A stretch of DNA of 64,000 bases from Amphritea sp. (GTDB taxonomy: Bacteria > Pseudomonadota > Gammaproteobacteria > Pseudomonadales > Balneatricaceae): assembly GCF_016744155.1 (NCBI RefSeq), contig NZ_JADGEW010000020.1, positions 22,301 through 86,300 of the forward strand, read 5' to 3'. A model generated the notes under the pieces. That model ran no database searches and had not been told where the DNA came from. It saw nothing but the letters and a program-made list of their open reading frames with translations. Positions within the stretch are counted from its first letter, which is position 1, and the number at the start of each line of letters is the position of its first letter. Below, in pieces: positions 26,658 through 36,471 of this stretch. The position numbers were made by a program, and so were the translations under genes.

Positions 26658-27884
26658 ATGATTTACAGATCACATTGGGGCCGGTCAGGGATGGCTGTGA
26701 GCCTGTTAAGTCTGGCGGTATGTCAGGTCGTCTTGGCTGAAGAAGCTGCGATGGTAAGTGATGGAGAGCAGTTAAAATTCGAAATTCAACAATTAAAACT
26801 AATTAATGAACGACAGGCGCAAACGCTTAGAGAGATGGAACAGCGGCTCTATTCACTGGAGAATGGCGGGCAATCTATACAAGCTAAACCTCAGCAGCAA
26901 ACGGCTCAGAATAAAGTAGTGAAATCAGCCGCGCCCAGCTCCAGTGTTGATAATATAATGCAAGAGGAGCATGCACTTTTCAGTAATAACTTTACGGTAG
27001 AGCTGGGCATGAATTATAGCCATTACGACCGTAAGGAACTCGTGTTGGAAGGTTTTCTGGCGCTGGATGCTATCTTCTTGGGTGACATCTCGGTTGATGA
27101 TATCTCAGCAGATATTTATACCTTCGATGCAACGGGGCGTTATAACGTCAACGATCGCTGGCAGGTTGGTGCCAATTTGCCCTTTGTTTACAGGAACACA
27201 TCGTTTCAACGTAATGTAAATGGTGTTGGCGCTGAAGCGACTGTGGATGAAGCTGATTTAGGCGACATCACTCTAACGTCTGCGTACAAACTCTTTAATG
27301 AAACGGGTAGCAGGCCAGATATAGTCTGGAACCTGAGTATTAAAGCGCCTACCGGCAGTCACCCCTATGGAACACCAACGGTCACCAAGTCAGTAACCAA
27401 CGCTAGTGGTACTGATACCGTTACTTATCCCAAGGAGCTGCCTACCGGAAGTGGTTTATGGAGTATCAGCAATAGTCTGTCTTTTGTAAAAACGACGGAT
27501 CCCGCCATTCTTTTTGCCAATGTGGGTTATACCCATAACCTGGATGGGAGTTTTGATGATATTAGTTCTACTTCGGGGGATCAGCCTGGGGATGTTCGTT
27601 TAGGTGACTCTATTTTCTATGGTCTGGGAATGGCGTTTGCGATGAATGAGCGCATGAGTATGAGTGTGTCATTATCACAGAGAATCAGTCAGAAAAGTGA
27701 GACGCGGTTGGAGGGAAGTGATTGGCAAGATATCTTTGGTAGTGATGGTAATGCGGCGACCTTTAATACCGGCATTACTTATGCTTTGAGTGATAAGCTA
27801 TCAATGTCAACCACTCTTGGTATTGGTCTCACTCCCGATGCGCCTGACTTCTCTCTCGGAATAAAATTCCCCTACCGCTTTTAA
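26658..27884 (+). CDS. fapF: FapF-like outer membrane amyloid exporter
   Basis: 408 residues from ATG 26658 (GGGGGAAG upstream); a GTG-started extension of 18 codons is rejected. A signal peptide ends near VVLAEE. Next is a heptad coiled coil (about residues 32-60, LKFEIQQLKLINERQAQTLR), a Gln-rich linker, then a beta-barrel of alternating aromatic/hydrophobic strands ending in ...GIKFPYRF with the C-terminal Phe of outer membrane proteins. A periplasmic coiled coil before a barrel is the FapF architecture, a trimeric channel that secretes FapB/C/E. No cysteine pair is needed. Last gene of the operon. Confidence 0.8.
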   Translation: MIYRSHWGRSGMAVSLLSLAVCQVVLAEEAAMVSDGEQLKFEIQQLKLINERQAQTLREMEQRLYSLENGGQSIQAKPQQQTAQNKVVKSAAPSSSVDNIMQEEHALFSNNFTVELGMNYSHYDRKELVLEGFLALDAIFLGDISVDDISADIYTFDATGRYNVNDRWQVGANLPFVYRNTSFQRNVNGVGAEATVDEADLGDITLTSAYKLFNETGSRPDIVWNLSIKAPTGSHPYGTPTVTKSVTNASGTDTVTYPKELPTGSGLWSISNSLSFVKTTDPAILFANVGYTHNLDGSFDDISSTSGDQPGDVRLGDSIFYGLGMAFAMNERMSMSVSLSQRISQKSETRLEGSDWQDIFGSDGNAATFNTGITYALSDKLSMSTTLGIGLTPDAPDFSLGIKFPYRF

Positions 27885-27897
27885 AATTATAAAATTC

Positions 27898-27917
27898 CCG
27901 GGCCAGAGATGGCCCGG
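27898..27917 (+). terminator. Hairpin after fapF
   Basis: CCGGGCC-AGAGAT-GGCCCGG is a perfect 7-bp GC stem followed by ATATTCTTT. A weak terminator or 3'-end stabiliser for the fap transcript. Confidence 0.6.
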
Positions 27918-27976
27918 ATATTCTTTACTGAGTAAGTATCCACTATAATGGCGGCTTCTCTGGAATCATTGATGGT

Positions 27977-28483
27977 TTGCCTGTGTTGGGTCGTATTGCA
28001 GTTTTATGGGGTTTTGCCGGCATTGCCTTTGTTTTTGGCAATGCGATTGTGCGTCTGGGGGCTATCGGGTTCGATACCTTCCTCTTCTCGCTTAGCTGGT
28101 ATCACTGGGTGGCTTTAGCCGTCAGTGTTGTGTTTATGGGGTTTGCCGAAGGTTATAAAGGGTTTCAGAGAGGTTACTCGCCCCGAGTTGCTGCTCGATT
28201 ATTGTTTCTTCGAGATAATGTGACCCCTCTGCGCTTTATTCTTGCGCCTCTATTTTGTATGGGGTTTTTCGATATACAGCGTAAAAGGATGATTGTCAGT
28301 TACTGTCTGTTGTTGGGGATTCTGATGCTAGTGCAGCTGGTGCATATGTTGGAGCAACCCTGGCGAGGGATTGTTGACCTAGGGGTGGTGGTAGGCCTGA
28401 CTTGGGGCAGTACCTCAATCATTCTATTTACTCTGAAAGCGTTCTTTACCGACCGCTTTGAGCACTCGCCTGAGATGCCTTAA
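27977..28483 (+). CDS. Conserved multi-pass membrane protein of unknown function
   Basis: 168 residues with three or four hydrophobic helices (~7-27, 38-58, 105-125, 132-153) and a basic loop (GYKGFQRGYSPRVAARLLFLRD) between helices 2 and 3. The start is uncertain: TTG at 27977 or GTG at 27983; no ATG is in frame. I do not recognise a family with certainty. It lies after the fap hairpin and is convergent with ilvA across a shared terminator, so it is probably an independent gene. Confidence 0.65.
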   Translation: MPVLGRIAVLWGFAGIAFVFGNAIVRLGAIGFDTFLFSLSWYHWVALAVSVVFMGFAEGYKGFQRGYSPRVAARLLFLRDNVTPLRFILAPLFCMGFFDIQRKRMIVSYCLLLGILMLVQLVHMLEQPWRGIVDLGVVVGLTWGSTSIILFTLKAFFTDRFEHSPEMP

Positions 28484-28496
28484 AAATAGAGGCTAC

Positions 28497-28524
28497 AAAA
28501 AAACGCACCTTAGGGTGCGTTTTG
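28497..28524. terminator. Bidirectional terminator between the membrane protein gene and ilvA
   Basis: AAAACGCACC and GGTGCGTTTT arms around a TTAG loop with A and T tracts at the edges. Confidence 0.88.
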
Positions 28525-28545
28525 TTTGTTTGGGTAACGGAGTGT

Positions 28546-30063
28546 TCAGCCAAGAAACAGCTTATAAGCCGGGTTCTCAGTCTCTTCCCAATAGTTGTAA
28601 CCGATATCATCAAGGAAGTCCGTTACTTGTGGGTGTTCCTCTTCAGGCACCTGTAGTCCGACTAGTACCCGACCATACGCCGCCCCGTGATTACGATAGT
28701 GGAACATAGAGATGTTCCAGCGCCCTCCCAGCTTCTTGAGGAAATTCATCAGCGCGCCTGGGCGTTCCGGGAACTCAAAGCGGTAGAGTATCTCGTTGGT
28801 TACCGATTCCGGTGCACGGCCTCCCACCATATAGCGGACATGGAGTTTAGCCATCTCGTTATCGGACAGATCGATAACCTTATAGGACTCATGTTTCAGG
28901 TCTTCGATCAGCTCTTTACGGCCGTCTCCACCTTTGCGCAGCTGAACACCGACAAAGATCTGAGCATCAGTATCATCGGCATACCGGTAATTAAACTCGG
29001 TGATGTTGCGGTTGCCCAGGTCGTTACAGAACTGCTTAAAACTACCGGGCTTTTCCGGAATCTTAACGGCAATAATTGCTTCGCGGTTTTCACCCAGGTC
29101 TGCGCGTTCTGCAATATGTCGTAAACGATCAAAGTTAACGTTTGCTCCGCTATCGATCGCGATCAGAGTCGTATCTTTAACCTGATCCCGAGCGACATAC
29201 TTTTTCATGCCGGCTACGGCTAATGCTCCAGCAGGTTCAGTGATTGATCGGGTATCTTCAAAAATATCTTTGATTGCTGCGCAGATTTCATCGGTATTTA
29301 CCGTGATCACTTCATCAACATATTGGCGACAGAGATCGAAAGTGTGCTCTCCGATCTGAGCGACAGCGACACCGTCAGCAAAGATGCCGACTTGCGGCAG
29401 AATGACCCGCTCGCCGGCTTCAAGGGCTGCTTTAAGGCAAGCAGAATCTTCGGACTCAACCCCGATGACCTTGGTTTCTGGACGCAGATATTTAATATAA
29501 ACAGAGATCCCAGCGATCAGGCCTCCACCACCGACCGGTACAAAGACCGCATCGATATGTCCACTTTCCTGGCGTAGAAGTTCCATCGCAATGGTGCCCT
29601 GGCCAGCAATAACATCGACGTCATCATAAGGGTGAACGTAGGTCAGGCCCTGTTCTTCAACCAACTTCCTGGAGTGAGCGGCCGCTTCGTCAAAGGCAGC
29701 ACCGTGCAGTATTACTTTGGCTCCCAGCGCCAGAACATTATTAATCTTAATGTCAGGGGTGGTTTTTGGCATCACGATAGTCGCGTCGACGCCTAGAATT
29801 TTGGCTGACATTGCCAATCCCTGAGCGTGGTTGCCTGCGGATGCTGCAATCACACCACGCTGGCGTTCTTCTTCAGACAGCTGGGCCATTTTGTTATAGG
29901 CGCCACGGAGCTTGAAGGAGAATACCGGTTGCAGATCTTCCCGTTTCAGCAGCACTCGGTTGCCCAGCCGGTTACTGAGGCTCATCGCCTCGTCCAGTGG
30001 GGTTTCGATTGCGGCATCATAGACGCGGGCATCAAGAATTTTCTTTATATATCGGTGAGCCAT
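28546..30063 (-). CDS. ilvA: Biosynthetic threonine deaminase
   Basis: 505 residues, full-length biosynthetic IlvA. It deaminates threonine to 2-oxobutanoate, committing it to isoleucine synthesis. The PLP lysine is in FSFKLRGAYNKM, the phosphate-binding glycine loop is PVGGGGLIAG, and the SAGNHAQG motif is present. Two C-terminal ACT-like regulatory domains (~325-400 and ~418-495) should give isoleucine feedback control and distinguish it from the shorter catabolic TdcB. Divergent from rpiA, as in Pseudomonas and other gammaproteobacteria. Confidence 0.97.
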   Translation of the reverse strand: MAHRYIKKILDARVYDAAIETPLDEAMSLSNRLGNRVLLKREDLQPVFSFKLRGAYNKMAQLSEEERQRGVIAASAGNHAQGLAMSAKILGVDATIVMPKTTPDIKINNVLALGAKVILHGAAFDEAAAHSRKLVEEQGLTYVHPYDDVDVIAGQGTIAMELLRQESGHIDAVFVPVGGGGLIAGISVYIKYLRPETKVIGVESEDSACLKAALEAGERVILPQVGIFADGVAVAQIGEHTFDLCRQYVDEVITVNTDEICAAIKDIFEDTRSITEPAGALAVAGMKKYVARDQVKDTTLIAIDSGANVNFDRLRHIAERADLGENREAIIAVKIPEKPGSFKQFCNDLGNRNITEFNYRYADDTDAQIFVGVQLRKGGDGRKELIEDLKHESYKVIDLSDNEMAKLHVRYMVGGRAPESVTNEILYRFEFPERPGALMNFLKKLGGRWNISMFHYRNHGAAYGRVLVGLQVPEEEHPQVTDFLDDIGYNYWEETENPAYKLFLG

Positions 30064-30219
30064 CGGGTGCTTTCAGTTGGTTGTCGCGGTCCGAAATAGA
30101 ACGCAGTATGAATAATGCACTAAATGGTAATCTCTGGGGCGGTTTTCGTCTATAAGATATCGTTCAATCCGCGTATAATCTCGGCCAGTTACCGACATTT
30201 ATACGGGGTTTCCCACGAT

Positions 30220-30891
30220 ATGACACAGGATGAGATGAAACTGGCAGTTGCTCAGGCTGCAGTTGCCTATATCCAGCCAAAGCTAAGCCGCGACTCGATC
30301 GTTGGCGTTGGTACTGGTTCCACAGCGAACTTCTTTATCGATGAGCTGGCGAAGATCAAACAACTTTTTGAAGCGGCTGTGGCTAGTTCAGAGGCAACGG
30401 CTGAACGTCTTCGGAGTCACGGTATCGAAGTTTATGATATGAACTCCGTTGACCAGATGGAGGTCTATGTTGATGGCGCTGATGAATTCGATGGCCGACT
30501 GAACCTGATTAAAGGCGGCGGCGCTGCATTGACCCGTGAGAAGATCGTAGCCGATGTGGCCAAAGAGTTTGTTTGCATTGTTGATGCAACGAAAAAAGTT
30601 GATCTGCTAGGCGTTTTCCCTCTGCCGGTTGAAGTGATTCCAATGGCGCGTTCACAGGTAGCGCGGGAGCTGGTGAAGCTGGATTGTATACCGGTATATC
30701 GGGACGGTGTTGTAACCGATAACGGTAACGTTATTCTGGATCTGCACGGGCTTGAGATTGAGCAACCAGAAGCGTTAGAAACTCAGATTAATAACATCGT
30801 TGGTGTCGTGACTAATGGATTGTTTGCCCGACGAGGCGCTAATGTTGTTTTGATGGGCACGCCCGAGGGTGTTGTGACGCTAACCCGCTAA
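30220..30891 (+). CDS. rpiA: Ribose-5-phosphate isomerase A
   Basis: 223 residues from ATG 30220 ([14 protein letters not shown]); the open frame extends 32 codons upstream but that stretch is promoter-like. Hallmarks are [53 protein letters not shown] and the C-terminal [15 protein letters not shown]. Interconverts ribose-5-phosphate and ribulose-5-phosphate in the pentose phosphate pathway. Followed by a strong terminator. Confidence 0.96.
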   Translation: MTQDEMKLAVAQAAVAYIQPKLSRDSIVGVGTGSTANFFIDELAKIKQLFEAAVASSEATAERLRSHGIEVYDMNSVDQMEVYVDGADEFDGRLNLIKGGGAALTREKIVADVAKEFVCIVDATKKVDLLGVFPLPVEVIPMARSQVARELVKLDCIPVYRDGVVTDNGNVILDLHGLEIEQPEALETQINNIVGVVTNGLFARRGANVVLMGTPEGVVTLTR

Positions 30892-30913
30892 CCCGGGGTA
30901 GTGTGCAGATAAT

Positions 30914-30943
30914 AAAAAAGGCCTTCAGATGAAGGCCTTTTTT
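30914..30943 (+). terminator. Terminator of rpiA
   Basis: AAAAAGGCCTTC-AGAT-GAAGGCCTTTTTT, a perfect stem with A and T edges. It could also serve the small leftward gene that ends 19 bp away. Confidence 0.93.
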
Positions 30944-30961
30944 ATGTTTAACCGTAGCAGC

Positions 30962-31087
30962 TTACATCTGGAGAACATTACTCCAGCCGATGATTGCTGG
31001 CATGCATATCCATGCCAATGCACCAGCATTGATAAGAATCCAGATTGGACCTGAGCTGTCACGGAAACTTTCGTCATGGTTTGCCAT
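30962..31087 (-). CDS. Small single-span membrane protein (41 aa)
   Basis: A 41-codon frame too short for usual ORF cut-offs. Translation starts MANHDESFRDSSGPIWILIN. It continues with a hydrophobic span rich in Ala, Ile and Trp (about residues 15-36) and ends SNVLQM. GGGTGA lies six bases before the ATG. The soluble charged N-terminus plus one membrane helix is typical of real small membrane proteins. It faces the rpiA terminator, which can act for both. Function unknown. Confidence 0.6.
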   Translation of the reverse strand: MANHDESFRDSSGPIWILINAGALAWICMPAIIGWSNVLQM

Positions 31088-31356
31088 GATGTGTCACCCG
31101 TAAGTCGTTGATAGAACTGTTTTGAATCGAACTGCTATGTACCTTAAGGCATCTTTTATAAGCGATTCGGCGGCGATTTTAACAGTATGCGAGGTTGCTG
31201 GGTAGCTATTACTTGGTCTTAGTTTGTTTGGCTTAGTGGATGCCGGTGCCGGTAAGTTGTGGTCCCAAAGCCAGACGCGGTAATGACAGATTTCCTCTCT
31301 CCATAAACAAGCTGCTAATATCATAAGACGATGATAGATAAGTAGATGGACTGATT

Positions 31357-33978
31357 ATGAGTGTAAAAGGTTTTTTACGTGGCAGTATCATCGCCATGCT
31401 GACGGTTTTTTTGTTACTGCATACGGCAATCCAACTGGGCAGAGACTTTGCGGTTCAATGGTTGCTTGATCAGGGTGCGAGTAACGCCCAAATTCACTCA
31501 TTATCAATAAATTGGTTTACCGGCCGGATAACCCTATTGGGTGTATCGGTCATCACTCCAGATCAACCCGAGCTAAAGCTGGGCAGGTTGATAGTGGATT
31601 TGGATTACTCATCATTGCTGGAACAACGCATTCTGATCAGTGACCTGATACTTGAAGAGGGGGCTATTGATCTGCGTGAAGAGGTACTCGCAGAATCCAG
31701 TCGCTTCTATATAGGTCCGATCGCGCTGCCTGAAGCAACCGCTGAAGAGCCCTCAGAGCCGGATGAGCCTTCTACTCTGTTATTTGGTTTGAATCGCCTT
31801 AGCATTGCCGACTTTAGCTGGCAGGCCCGGCTGAAAGAGGGCGATTATCAGCTGACTATCGACCAGGGTAATCTGGATACCTTCTATATGTGGCAAGAGG
31901 AGGCGATCACTAATCTCACCTTAAACGGTGCGATTAACGGAGCTCCCTTTAGTTTAGACACACAGGCTCAGCCGCTGACAGAAGCGAAGCGCTCTGAGTT
32001 ACATATTAAACTCGATCATCTGCCTATTCATTCCTTTACCGCTCCCTTTGTACCTGAGTTGCGAGCGACGCTTACCACCGATTTGAAATTTACGGCGATG
32101 ATGGGAGAGAAAATCACCATTACTCAAGGTGGTGAGTTTCGGATAGATGATTTTAGCTGGAAACAGTCCGACCTTAATGTGGGTCAGCAATCACTTACAT
32201 GGAAAGGTAAGACTGATGTGACTCTGCGCTCAGGAAAGCCTGAATCAGTGGCTTTGGATGGGGTGTTGAATATGGCAGGGCTCGAGCTTTCTGCCGAGGC
32301 GATGTCGGTGAATATGAAAGCGGGCAATTGGCAGGGCGCTACTGGATTAGCTTTTAATGAATCAGGTCTGGATAAGGTCGATGTTAAGGGTCAGCTGACT
32401 GCGGATGGATTGACCTATCAGCAACCTGAACGGATGCAGGCAATTATTGCGAGTACCGATTGGCAAGGCGCGGTCACCCTGCTGTTACAGCAACAACCGC
32501 TGGTCATTAACAGCGACGAAGGTCAACTCTCTCTCTCGCAGGTGGAAGTTAAGGCATTACAGAATGATCAGGTACTGCTGACGCTGGCCGCTGCCCATCT
32601 GAAAGCTATCAAGCTCGCACTGCCACAAGAGGTCAGTGTTGGTGGGCTGAAGGGGAACGGTCTGATGGTCGCTCCTGCGGTGGATAATACTCTGGCGCAG
32701 TTGAATCTGGATATCACGAATACCCGTTTTCAATTTGGTAAAGCGCTGACGATTGAACGGGTCGAGCTACAGAATCTGCTAGTTCAGGAGCAACTGAGCG
32801 GGGATAAGAAGCCGGTCAATGTCGAGCGTTTGCAGGCTGGATTAAACAGCTTGAGTGAAACGCAAGCTGAGGTCGTTGCATCGTCCGGTGACGCGCCGGC
32901 ATCCGAACCCGCCCTGCGGATTCAGGTGAATGAGCTGGTGGTGAATGGCGAGAGTAAAGTAATGTTTACCGATAACAGTACCGAGCCGGCCTTTAATAGC
33001 GAAATTCAAATTAATAAAGCTCAGTTATTAGGGCTGGATAGCGCAAGCAAGACCCCCGCAAAATTTGGGCTGGGTCTCAAATTGAATGGTTTTACGACGC
33101 TTGATCTGACGGGTGATACTAATCTGGCCGGTGGTGGAGAGAAAGCCAGCTGGAAGGGCCAGCTTAAACAGCTTGAGATGCCTCGTTTGAGCCCCTATAG
33201 CATCCAGTACACCGGTTATTATTTGCAGAACGGGCAGATGGAGTTGAATAGCTCAGGTGAGCTGAATGCTGGCAAAATTAAGGGTAAAAACGAGATTAAG
33301 ATACATCGACTGGAGGTTGAACCGGCTGATCAGGAGCAGATGGCAAAATTCAGTAAAAAGCTGTCAATGCCTCTGGGTACTGCTATCTCAGTTCTACAGG
33401 ATGGCGATGATAATATCGATCTGGATGTGCCGATTAGCGGTTCTTTAGAAGATCCTAATTTTGGTTTGCAGAGTGTTGTGCAGCGATTGGCAGGAAAAGG
33501 GCTTAAAAAAGCGGCATTCAGTATCCTGACAAAATCGCTGGAGCCCTACAGTACGCTGATTAGTCTGGTGATAGGTGCCGCTACCGACGGTAGTTTCATC
33601 CGATTAGATCCGATCGCTTTTGCTCCAGGTAGCACTGAGCTTGACATCCATGGGCAGGGATATCTGACTAAAATCGAGTCAATGCTGAGTGAGCGAAAAG
33701 GGATGCGTCTGAATATTTGTGGGCAGGTGGTACAGCAAGATCAGCTGCTGCTCAGAGCGGAACTGGAAGCACAAAATAAGAAACGAGAAAAACCACTGAC
33801 CGCTGACAAATTGATGGAGCAGGAAAAAGCGAGTTTGATCGAACTTGCACAGCAGCGTTCTGATCGGGTGAAGCAGCAGCTGATAAAGAAAATAAAGGGT
33901 GAGCGCCTATTCACCTGCTTTCCAGTGCCTGCGCTGGAAGACCCTAAGGCTCTACCGAGCGTAACGCTTGGCTTATAG
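31357..33978 (+). CDS. AsmA-like DUF748 envelope protein
   Basis: 873 residues. An N-terminal membrane anchor (~8-28) is followed by a long periplasmic part with repeated beta-strand segments (INWFTGRITLLGVSV...LGRLIVDLDYSSLLEQRILISDLILEEGAIDL). This is the DUF748/AsmA-like pattern, whose relatives bridge inner and outer membrane and may move phospholipids. The middle has repeated hydrophobic beta segments. The C-terminal ~160 residues contain a charged helical tail. Single gene; the function is inferred from the superfamily only. Confidence 0.82.
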   Translation: MSVKGFLRGSIIAMLTVFLLLHTAIQLGRDFAVQWLLDQGASNAQIHSLSINWFTGRITLLGVSVITPDQPELKLGRLIVDLDYSSLLEQRILISDLILEEGAIDLREEVLAESSRFYIGPIALPEATAEEPSEPDEPSTLLFGLNRLSIADFSWQARLKEGDYQLTIDQGNLDTFYMWQEEAITNLTLNGAINGAPFSLDTQAQPLTEAKRSELHIKLDHLPIHSFTAPFVPELRATLTTDLKFTAMMGEKITITQGGEFRIDDFSWKQSDLNVGQQSLTWKGKTDVTLRSGKPESVALDGVLNMAGLELSAEAMSVNMKAGNWQGATGLAFNESGLDKVDVKGQLTADGLTYQQPERMQAIIASTDWQGAVTLLLQQQPLVINSDEGQLSLSQVEVKALQNDQVLLTLAAAHLKAIKLALPQEVSVGGLKGNGLMVAPAVDNTLAQLNLDITNTRFQFGKALTIERVELQNLLVQEQLSGDKKPVNVERLQAGLNSLSETQAEVVASSGDAPASEPALRIQVNELVVNGESKVMFTDNSTEPAFNSEIQINKAQLLGLDSASKTPAKFGLGLKLNGFTTLDLTGDTNLAGGGEKASWKGQLKQLEMPRLSPYSIQYTGYYLQNGQMELNSSGELNAGKIKGKNEIKIHRLEVEPADQEQMAKFSKKLSMPLGTAISVLQDGDDNIDLDVPISGSLEDPNFGLQSVVQRLAGKGLKKAAFSILTKSLEPYSTLISLVIGAATDGSFIRLDPIAFAPGSTELDIHGQGYLTKIESMLSERKGMRLNICGQVVQQDQLLLRAELEAQNKKREKPLTADKLMEQEKASLIELAQQRSDRVKQQLIKKIKGERLFTCFPVPALEDPKALPSVTLGL

Positions 33979-34007
33979 TTATGAGGAAGGAACTTTTCGC
34001 GCCTTCC

Positions 34008-36470
34008 TCAAGTTTGTCGTAGCTGTTGGTAACCACTGCGTCGACGGCTGATCAGGGTGCCCAGTGTAAATACTGCGCAGCCGGTCAGAGGGAGAAGCAC
34101 CCAAATGGATGGGTGCAGGATGAGCGGTAAGTTAAGCAACCGATAACTGATCAGCCCGGTCACTATCTCTGCCAGGACCGCCGCCATCGCTCCACTGGTA
34201 AAACCTAGCAGGGCAAATTCCAACAGATCTAACCGTCGTGTCTGTCCTGGCGTGCTGCCTAATACTTGTAACAATGCATTTTCGTGACGCCGTTGTTCCA
34301 GTTCCTGATATAGCAGTAGTTGCACTAAGAGTAAGCCGGCGCAGAGTGTGAGCCCCAGAATCAGTGTTGATGCTTGAATCAGGCGAGTAATGAGTTCGCT
34401 GGCTTGATCTATCCACTGACTGACATCGATCAGGGTGAGAGCGGGGAACTGTTTAAGTAGTTCACGGCTTAGTTCAGCTTGTTCGCCGGAAAGTTTGAAG
34501 CTGGTGATATAGGTTTGTGGGTACTGCTCCATCGCTTTAGGGCTGAAAATCAGATAGAAATTGGGTCGGAATGAGCGCCACTCTACCTGCCGTATATTAC
34601 TCACGGTTGCACTGAGTTTTTGTCCTGCTATTTCAAAACCGACGGTATCACCCAGTTTTAGCCCTAAGCTTTCAGCCAACTCCTGTTCAACTGAGATCAG
34701 GTTATCCGGGGTGTCCGTTGGCCACCACTTTCCTGCTATTACCTGGTTATGCTTCGGTGCCTGAGCTGCCCAGCTAAGATTCAGTTCTCGTCTCAGTGAG
34801 TTATGTTGCAGCTGTTCTGGGGTCAGAACATCGGCGGGTAGCTGGTCGTTAATCAAGGTGATACGACCACGAATCATGGGGTAAAGATTGGGTGACAGAC
34901 CGGCTTGCTGGAGGAACTCGCTCAAAGGCTCAAGTTCCCAAGGTTGAATGTTGATAACAAACTGGTTCGGGGTGTCTTGAGGTATCTGCTCGCGCCAGCG
35001 GTTTACCAGTTCTGTCTGGCTGAGTAGAAGGCTGCTTAACAGCGCCAGTAACAGGCTCATAATTCCCAGTTGAATGCGGTGCCACTGGCGTTGCTGGCGT
35101 ATCCGGAAACCCAGTAAACGCCCCAGACGTGAATAGCGGGCTAAGAAGCGCCCTGCCGGTGGCAGAAAAAGACTGGCAAAGACACCGGCCACCAGAATAG
35201 TGCCAACGGTTAATAGAATAGCAACCAGCGCATTGATTGCAGATCCGAGATAAAACGCGATGACCACGCCGGTCAGAAGCAAGATGGTCAGCCGGGCAGG
35301 CCAGCTCAGTCCCTGGTGGCTGAGTTGGTCTCGGCGCAGTAGCCCCATAACCGGTATTCGGCTGATCTGCAGTAATGGTGAAAAGCCGATCACTAATAGC
35401 AGCGCCAGGCTGAGTAATGGGCCGACGGCAGACAGGCGGTAATCCGGAGCAGGCAGGCCTGCAGGCAGGATAGTTTGCAGTAGTGAGCCTGTAAGCTGTA
35501 ATAGGATGATACTGATGAGTGAGCCTAGTATTGCCGCCAGGCTCCAGCCGAATATTAGTTTGATCAGATAGAGATGCAGTACCTGTTTAGGCTTTAGCCC
35601 CAAGCACTTTAACAGCGCGCTTCGACGGTATTGAGCACTGCTGTAACGGCGCAGACTCAGGGTGATCAGCAGGCCACATAAAAGTAACCCAAACAGAGAG
35701 GTCATTCGTAGGAAGCTTGAAGCATTTGTTAGCGCGCCCGCCGCCATCGGCTGATCCGCATAAACTGACCAAAGGCGTTGCTGAGGCGTCAAGTCTTCAC
35801 TGAGCTGAGCTGCATACTCTCTTATCTGTGGCTCAGTTCCGCTGAATAGGGTGCGATAGCCTATTCGGCTGCCGGGTTGAACCACCCGGGTTGCCTCCAA
35901 ATCCTGACGATTGATCAGCAGTTGCGGACTAAAGCTTCGAAATCCGTTACCTCGATCCGGTGAACTAATAATGGCAGCGGTAATTTTGAAGCTGGAATAA
36001 CCCAGGCTGATGGTTGTGCCAACCTCCACGCCCATGCGTTGTAATAGCTGTTGCTCAGCCCAGGCGGTACCTGGACGGGGAATCGGGGTTGATTGTGGGG
36101 GGTCGGTTCGCAGCTCTCCGCGTAGAGGGTAGGGGGCTTCTACCGCTCTGATTGAACTGAGTAATATCTGTTCCTCAGTACTCAACATAGAGGAAAATTG
36201 AACTACCTTAGTGTGCTGCAGTTTGAGTGCATCCGCCGTAGCGATGTCGTCTTGAGAAACCGGTTTACTGTCGCTGAGGGTCAGGTCGGCTCCCAGCACA
36301 GAAGCGCTTTGGCGGCTAAGTCCATTTTCTAACTGATTACCCAGTAACGTGAGGAAAGTCGCGAGTGTGGTCGCCAGTAGCAGGGCTAGCAATAATGCGC
36401 GCCACTCGAAGGTTCGCAGATCTGATCGACTCTGCTTCAGCGCCAAATTGATGAGTTGCTTCGGTCTCAT
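34008..36470 (-). CDS. FtsX-like ABC transporter permease (YbbP-like)
   Basis: 820 residues from ATG 36470, one base after the ATPase stop and with a GGAG site; the longer open frame is not used. It has an N-terminal helix, a large periplasmic domain (MacB-like), then two FtsX bundles, ~10 helices in all (clusters at ~250-420 and ~715-800). This is the double-FtsX YbbP architecture. With the YbbA-like ATPase it would form a mechanotransmission/lipoprotein-type exporter rather than an importer. Substrate unknown. The operon is divergent from tesA, as in E. coli ybbAP-tesA. Confidence 0.88.
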   Translation of the reverse strand: MRPKQLINLALKQSRSDLRTFEWRALLLALLLATTLATFLTLLGNQLENGLSRQSASVLGADLTLSDSKPVSQDDIATADALKLQHTKVVQFSSMLSTEEQILLSSIRAVEAPYPLRGELRTDPPQSTPIPRPGTAWAEQQLLQRMGVEVGTTISLGYSSFKITAAIISSPDRGNGFRSFSPQLLINRQDLEATRVVQPGSRIGYRTLFSGTEPQIREYAAQLSEDLTPQQRLWSVYADQPMAAGALTNASSFLRMTSLFGLLLCGLLITLSLRRYSSAQYRRSALLKCLGLKPKQVLHLYLIKLIFGWSLAAILGSLISIILLQLTGSLLQTILPAGLPAPDYRLSAVGPLLSLALLLVIGFSPLLQISRIPVMGLLRRDQLSHQGLSWPARLTILLLTGVVIAFYLGSAINALVAILLTVGTILVAGVFASLFLPPAGRFLARYSRLGRLLGFRIRQQRQWHRIQLGIMSLLLALLSSLLLSQTELVNRWREQIPQDTPNQFVINIQPWELEPLSEFLQQAGLSPNLYPMIRGRITLINDQLPADVLTPEQLQHNSLRRELNLSWAAQAPKHNQVIAGKWWPTDTPDNLISVEQELAESLGLKLGDTVGFEIAGQKLSATVSNIRQVEWRSFRPNFYLIFSPKAMEQYPQTYITSFKLSGEQAELSRELLKQFPALTLIDVSQWIDQASELITRLIQASTLILGLTLCAGLLLVQLLLYQELEQRRHENALLQVLGSTPGQTRRLDLLEFALLGFTSGAMAAVLAEIVTGLISYRLLNLPLILHPSIWVLLPLTGCAVFTLGTLISRRRSGYQQLRQT

Positions 36471-36471
36471 C

